Shown here in pieces: positions 60,588 to 64,000 of a stretch of DNA of 64,000 bases. The notes below the pieces were generated by a model. That model was not told the DNA's origin and searched no databases. It saw nothing but the letters and a program-made list of their open reading frames with translations. Source of the DNA: Nitrosomonas eutropha (lineage in GTDB: Bacteria > Pseudomonadota > Gammaproteobacteria > Burkholderiales > Nitrosomonadaceae); assembly GCF_003201195.1 (NCBI RefSeq), contig NZ_QICQ01000013.1, forward strand, positions 1 to 64,000. Reading direction: 5' to 3'. The position numbers and the translations under genes are program-made. The stretch's first letter is position 1. Each line of letters begins with the position of its first letter.

Positions 60588-61616
60588 ATGAATAAATACA
60601 TGCAGATTTCGACTTCCGGATCAGCTCGCCGCTTGGCTGTTTTCATACTGATGATCTTGTTAATTGCAGTGACTGCCATGCTGTGGAAATGGGCTGAAAA
60701 ACAAGGGTACATCTCCGCAATGGAGCATTCCCTGGCAACATATCTGGCTGATGCCGATGTTTTTAGCAGCCGTTCACGCACAATGCTTACCGAGCTTGAG
60801 CTTGAAAAAACAGAAATCGAGCAGCGCTTAAATCATCTGGAAGAAAGATTGCTGGTTACCCGTGAATCGCCTGTTGAAGTTGGCAAGCTGTCTGACGGTG
60901 ACAGTACTCATACGGGTGCCTGGATGCTGGGTGCGATCGAACGTCTTATTGTTTCGGCTGATCGTTATCTGCGGATGACGGGTGATGTGCGTTCTGCACT
61001 TGACTCACTAAAATATGCGCAAGAACTGCTGCAATCCGATGAAATCCCTGGGTCATCAAAATTAAATGAGGCATTGGCAGGGGATATTGCGCAGCTTGAA
61101 GTGCTGGCTACTGTGGATGTCCAGAGGATTAACCGGGATATTACGGAGCTTGCTACACGGATTGATGATCTTCCTTTGATGATGGACGCCAGTCTGATAG
61201 AGATTGATTTGCCGGAGAAACAAGATACATCCGAGCCACGGTTATGGCATCGTTATCTGCTTGAAATCGAAAAAGATCTCAGCCGGTTGATCAAAATTGA
61301 AAAAATAAATGACTCGGGAACATCATTATTATCGCCTTCCCAGATTCATCTTCTAAAAGAAAATATCAGACTGCAATTGATGCAGGCACGCCTTGCCTTA
61401 TTAATCCGAGATGAAGGCAATTTTCGCACTGCTGTGAAAACGGCAATAGATTGGGTGCAGCAGTATTTTAATACAGAGGCTCAGTCAGTTAGAGATGCTC
61501 TGGGGGAGCTGGAAAGATTGGCCAGTATTAACATCGGATCACAGTTACCGAATTTGGGAGAAATCTTGGAAATTGTGTATCACGATCAACTCATGCTGAA
61601 AGGAGAGGGTGAATGA
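60588..61616 (+). CDS. hemX: HemX, membrane-anchored uroporphyrin-III C-methyltransferase-like protein
   Basis: 342 residues with one N-terminal TM (RLAVFILMILLIAVTAMLW, about 15-33), then a coiled coil (LTELELEKTEIEQRLNHLEE) and a helical domain, typical of HemX. Despite the name no methyltransferase motif is present. Role unclear; often between hemD and hemY. Overlaps hemY by 4 nt (ATGA). Confidence 0.9.
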   Translation: MNKYMQISTSGSARRLAVFILMILLIAVTAMLWKWAEKQGYISAMEHSLATYLADADVFSSRSRTMLTELELEKTEIEQRLNHLEERLLVTRESPVEVGKLSDGDSTHTGAWMLGAIERLIVSADRYLRMTGDVRSALDSLKYAQELLQSDEIPGSSKLNEALAGDIAQLEVLATVDVQRINRDITELATRIDDLPLMMDASLIEIDLPEKQDTSEPRLWHRYLLEIEKDLSRLIKIEKINDSGTSLLSPSQIHLLKENIRLQLMQARLALLIRDEGNFRTAVKTAIDWVQQYFNTEAQSVRDALGELERLASINIGSQLPNLGEILEIVYHDQLMLKGEGE

Positions 61617-62794
61617 AACTGGTGTTATGGGTACTGGCATTATTCGCATCAGCGACAGCTATCGTATTGGCTGCGTACTACAACACGGGTTCGGTTTTAT
61701 TTACCGTACCTCCTTATAAGATTGAGCTTGCGTTCAACACGTTCATCATAATGGTGCTGTCAGTTTTTACCGTGTTTTATATGCTCCTGCGGATCCTATC
61801 CGGATTGTCCGGTATAAACAGGCGGATACGGGCTAAAAAAGCCGAGCAGCTGACATGGTCTGGTGTGAGGGCATTTTTTGAAGCGCGTTACGATCAGGCA
61901 ATGGAATTTTCAGAAAAGGCCTTCAAGCTTGCTGATACACAAACGACTAAGGTTTTGAATGCCGTTGTTGCAGCCCGATCGGCTCATCAGCAGAGGAATT
62001 ATTTACGACGTGATCATTTACTGACTGCTGCCAGGGAACAGGCTCCTGTGGGCAGAGTACTGACGTTGATTACCGAAGCAGAATTGTTTCTGGATGAAGG
62101 GCGTTATCATGATGCGTTGACAGCTTTACAATCAATTTATTCATTCGGTGGTCTGCAAAGTACTGCGGTACTTTTACTGGAGCTAAAAGCCCAACAGATG
62201 GCTGGAAACTGGGATGCTGTGCTGGAATTAACTGAAGTGTTGTCAAATCGCTCATCTGTTGATAGAGCACATGTGGATGAATTACGGCACCAGGCACACT
62301 TGGAAAATATTAAAAAGAACACAAAAGATATTGTTTTACTGAAGAAATACTGGGGAACCTTGCCATGGCAGGAAAAAACTGATGGCAGGATTGCAGTAGC
62401 AGCAGCTCGCGCGTTAATGGCTCAAGGAGATAATGCTGCTGCACAAAAAATTATTGAAAATGGTTTGGATGCCGGGCTCTATCCAGAGCTGGTTGCATTA
62501 TATGCAGATTGTCAAAGCGGTATAGTCAGCTGGCAAATACAACGGGCAGAAAGCTGGCTCGTGAAGTATCCGAACAATGCTGATTTATTGCTGGCGCTGG
62601 GACGGCTTTGTACTTACGGGGAGTTATGGGGTAAAGCGCAAAACTACCTTGAAGCAAGTTTATCAATTGATCCAGGATATCCGGCACATCTTGCATTGGC
62701 TCAGTTATTTGAGAAATTGGGTAAGCAAGAGGCAGCAAGCGAACATTATCGCAAGGGACTAGACTTTGCACTCAAGCAGATCAGCTCGGCTTGA
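61613..62794 (+). CDS. hemY: HemY, TPR membrane protein of the heme operon
   Basis: 393 residues. Two N-terminal TM segments (LVLWVLALFASATAIVLAAYY and FNTFIIMVLSVFTVFYMLLRIL), then tetratricopeptide-like helical repeats (about 75-390, such as AQNYLEASLSIDPGYPAHLALAQLFEKLGKQEAASEHYRKGL, last unit). It is not protoporphyrinogen oxidase, although the same symbol is used for that enzyme in Bacillus. Function in heme supply is not settled. Last gene of hemCDXY. Confidence 0.92.
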   Translation: MKLVLWVLALFASATAIVLAAYYNTGSVLFTVPPYKIELAFNTFIIMVLSVFTVFYMLLRILSGLSGINRRIRAKKAEQLTWSGVRAFFEARYDQAMEFSEKAFKLADTQTTKVLNAVVAARSAHQQRNYLRRDHLLTAAREQAPVGRVLTLITEAELFLDEGRYHDALTALQSIYSFGGLQSTAVLLLELKAQQMAGNWDAVLELTEVLSNRSSVDRAHVDELRHQAHLENIKKNTKDIVLLKKYWGTLPWQEKTDGRIAVAAARALMAQGDNAAAQKIIENGLDAGLYPELVALYADCQSGIVSWQIQRAESWLVKYPNNADLLLALGRLCTYGELWGKAQNYLEASLSIDPGYPAHLALAQLFEKLGKQEAASEHYRKGLDFALKQISSA

Positions 62795-62800
62795 TTTGTG

Positions 62801-63847
62801 TCAAGTTACTGCCGGTTTTGAGGGGATGAAGGCATCAGAGAAAAAATTCTCCTCTTGTAAATTCCGCTGACTGGTAAAGTTGTCGAAGGCAGCCTTTACC
62901 ATGGCAGGAGCGCCACAGGCATAAACCTGGCAATCCGACAATGTGTCCATGTCTTCCATAACGGCCTGATGTACCAGGCCGTTTTTTCCTTGCCAGTTAT
63001 CAGTTAAAAGTGGTTCAGATAATACCGGGATATAACTGAAGTTCTTGTTTTCTTCTTCCCATTTTTTAGCCAGATCATTCAGGTAAAGACCATCCCGAGT
63101 GCGGGCTCCCCAGTATAGTTTTATTTTGTTATGCTTGAAGCGGGTATTCTCCGTATAAAAGAGATATTCCAGCATGCTTTTAACAGGAGCAAAGCCGGTG
63201 CCTCCTGCCAGAAAGATAATGGGAGTATCATTTTTAGGGGTGTCATGAAGAAAGAATGATCCCAAAGGCCCTTCAAACCGAAGAATATCTTTTTCCTTCA
63301 TGTGAGAAAAGACATATTCAGAAAATACTCCACCGGCATAATTGCGTGTGTGTAACTGTAGAAATTCATCATTCCCAGGGGCATTAGCCAGAGAGAAGCT
63401 GCGACGCTGACCATCCTTCATCAGGATGTCGATGTACTGCCCCGGCAAAAATTGTAACCGTTCATTTGCAGGCAATTTCAGATAAATAATCATGACGTCG
63501 GATGCCACATGTTCCAGTTTATGTACCCGGCAGGGCATGGTACGAACCCTGATATCCTTGACTGCTTCGATTTCCTGACATTCAATTTCCAGATCAGAAA
63601 GGGGCCTGGCGCAACAAAAAAGTGCCAGATGCTGTTCTTTTTCCTGTTCCGTCAGCACTTCTTCGCTATAAGCGCCATAATCAACAATCCCTTGTATAAT
63701 TTTTCCCTTGCATGTGCCGCATGATCCGTTACGGCAGCCGTAAGGTAAAGACAGCCCATGGCGCAAAGCTGCTTCAAGGATCGTCTCGGTTGGTTCGGTC
63801 GTGATGATACGGCCACTTGGCCTGAAAGTGATACGGTAAGACTCCAT
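62801..63847 (-). CDS. 2Fe-2S ferredoxin-type flavin reductase (CDP-6-deoxyglucoseen reductase-like)
   Basis: 348 residues from ATG 63847. N-terminal plant-type 2Fe-2S domain with ligands C38, C43, C46 and C78 or C79 (CRNGSCGTCKG and ALFCCARPL). FAD-binding barrel RRSFSLANAP, and NAD-binding domain IIFLAGGTGFAPVKSMLEYL with the final VYACGAPAMVKAAF. Architecture as in AscD/RfbI, xylene or methane monooxygenase reductases. The partner is unknown; sugar-modification or oxygenase reductase are both possible. Converges with hemY, 6 nt apart. Confidence 0.88.
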   Translation of the reverse strand: MESYRITFRPSGRIITTEPTETILEAALRHGLSLPYGCRNGSCGTCKGKIIQGIVDYGAYSEEVLTEQEKEQHLALFCCARPLSDLEIECQEIEAVKDIRVRTMPCRVHKLEHVASDVMIIYLKLPANERLQFLPGQYIDILMKDGQRRSFSLANAPGNDEFLQLHTRNYAGGVFSEYVFSHMKEKDILRFEGPLGSFFLHDTPKNDTPIIFLAGGTGFAPVKSMLEYLFYTENTRFKHNKIKLYWGARTRDGLYLNDLAKKWEEENKNFSYIPVLSEPLLTDNWQGKNGLVHQAVMEDMDTLSDCQVYACGAPAMVKAAFDNFTSQRNLQEENFFSDAFIPSKPAVT

Positions 63848-63878
63848 TGGGGAGATATAGCTAACAAAAATATTGGTT

Positions 63879-64000
63879 ATGAAAAATAAGTTGCTAATTG
63901 TGGGATGCGGTGATATCGCTTCAAGAGTGGCCAACCTGCTCGGACAGTGCTATCAACTGTTTGGTTTATGTCGCAGAGTTGAAAATTTCGATCATTTACG
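63879..64000 (+). CDS. NAD-dependent epimerase/dehydratase-like protein, partial at the window edge
   Basis: Plus-strand frame from ATG 63879, open to the window end: KNKLLIVGCGDIASRVANLL, then GQCYQLFGLCRRVENFDHL. The GCGDIA segment after a hydrophobic strand is a nucleotide-binding Rossmann start as in SDR-type or YeeZ-like NAD-binding proteins. 40 residues only; the family is tentative. Divergent from the reductase gene. Confidence 0.6.
   Translation, partial: MKNKLLIVGCGDIASRVANLLGQCYQLFGLCRRVENFDHL

Overview
The window looks like a chromosomal piece of a betaproteobacterium, most likely a Nitrosomonas-type ammonia oxidiser. This is inference from gene order (yhbY | rlmE-ftsH-folP-glmM; ppc | hemCDXY), moderate GC, and the general character of the proteins; no ammonia-oxidation gene lies inside the window. 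About 57 protein genes or gene remnants were found. No rRNA or tRNA gene was recognised.

Layout. 0.3-4.5 kb: a two-gene RND efflux pump. 4.5-10.2 kb: housekeeping and stress genes (GH13 amylase, SDR, gamma-carbonic-anhydrase-like protein, glutathione peroxidase, alkyladenine glycosylase, two CBS proteins, YhbY). 10.2-15.3 kb: conserved rlmE-ftsH-folP-glmM block with a strong terminator between ftsH and folP. 15.4-19.5 kb: orphan phosphate-binding protein, siroheme synthase, and a TusA/TsuA-type thiosulfate uptake pair. 19.7-22.2 kb: a graveyard holding an IS21-type istA remnant, a 45-codon orphan gene tail, and multiply frameshifted lipase and LOG-family genes. 22.3-28.1 kb: a complete CecR-YbhG-YbhF-YbhS-YbhR type ABC export locus. 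28.4-36.4 kb: a type I-C CRISPR-Cas locus in which adaptation genes (cas4, cas1, cas2), cas7 and cas8c are open, but cas5c carries an in-frame TGA and cas3 is frameshifted; the array has only three repeats and ends beside an inverted, hairpin-forming partial repeat. 36.6-41.1 kb: REC-EAL protein, folA-thyA, M17 peptidase, DUF4389. 41.2-46.8 kb: a sulfate ABC transporter operon headed by an alginate-export-type porin. 46.8-48.6 kb: a deleted second copy of that porin gene and a broken diheme cytochrome c. 49-53.7 kb: rpoH with a perfect CIRCE operator, a glutamine amidotransferase, and a DUF2868/DUF3482 GTPase pair. 53.7-55.7 kb: a Wzz-type polysaccharide co-polymerase with a C-terminal domain that reads like a tyrosine recombinase fold lacking most of its catalytic residues. 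55.9-64 kb: ppc, hemCDXY, a ferredoxin-type reductase and the start of one more gene.

Functional themes. Sulfur acquisition recurs: sulfate transporter plus porin, thiosulfate uptake pair, siroheme synthase, and a dead thiosulfate-dehydrogenase-like cytochrome. Decay is the second theme: at least seven genes are broken (cas3, cas5c, istA, lipase, LOG, second porin, cytochrome c), all in accessory segments, while the housekeeping blocks are intact.

The observations most worth follow-up are the Wzz/recombinase-like fusion, the selective loss of CRISPR interference genes with an intact adaptation module, the inverted hairpin repeat at the array end, and CIRCE control of rpoH.
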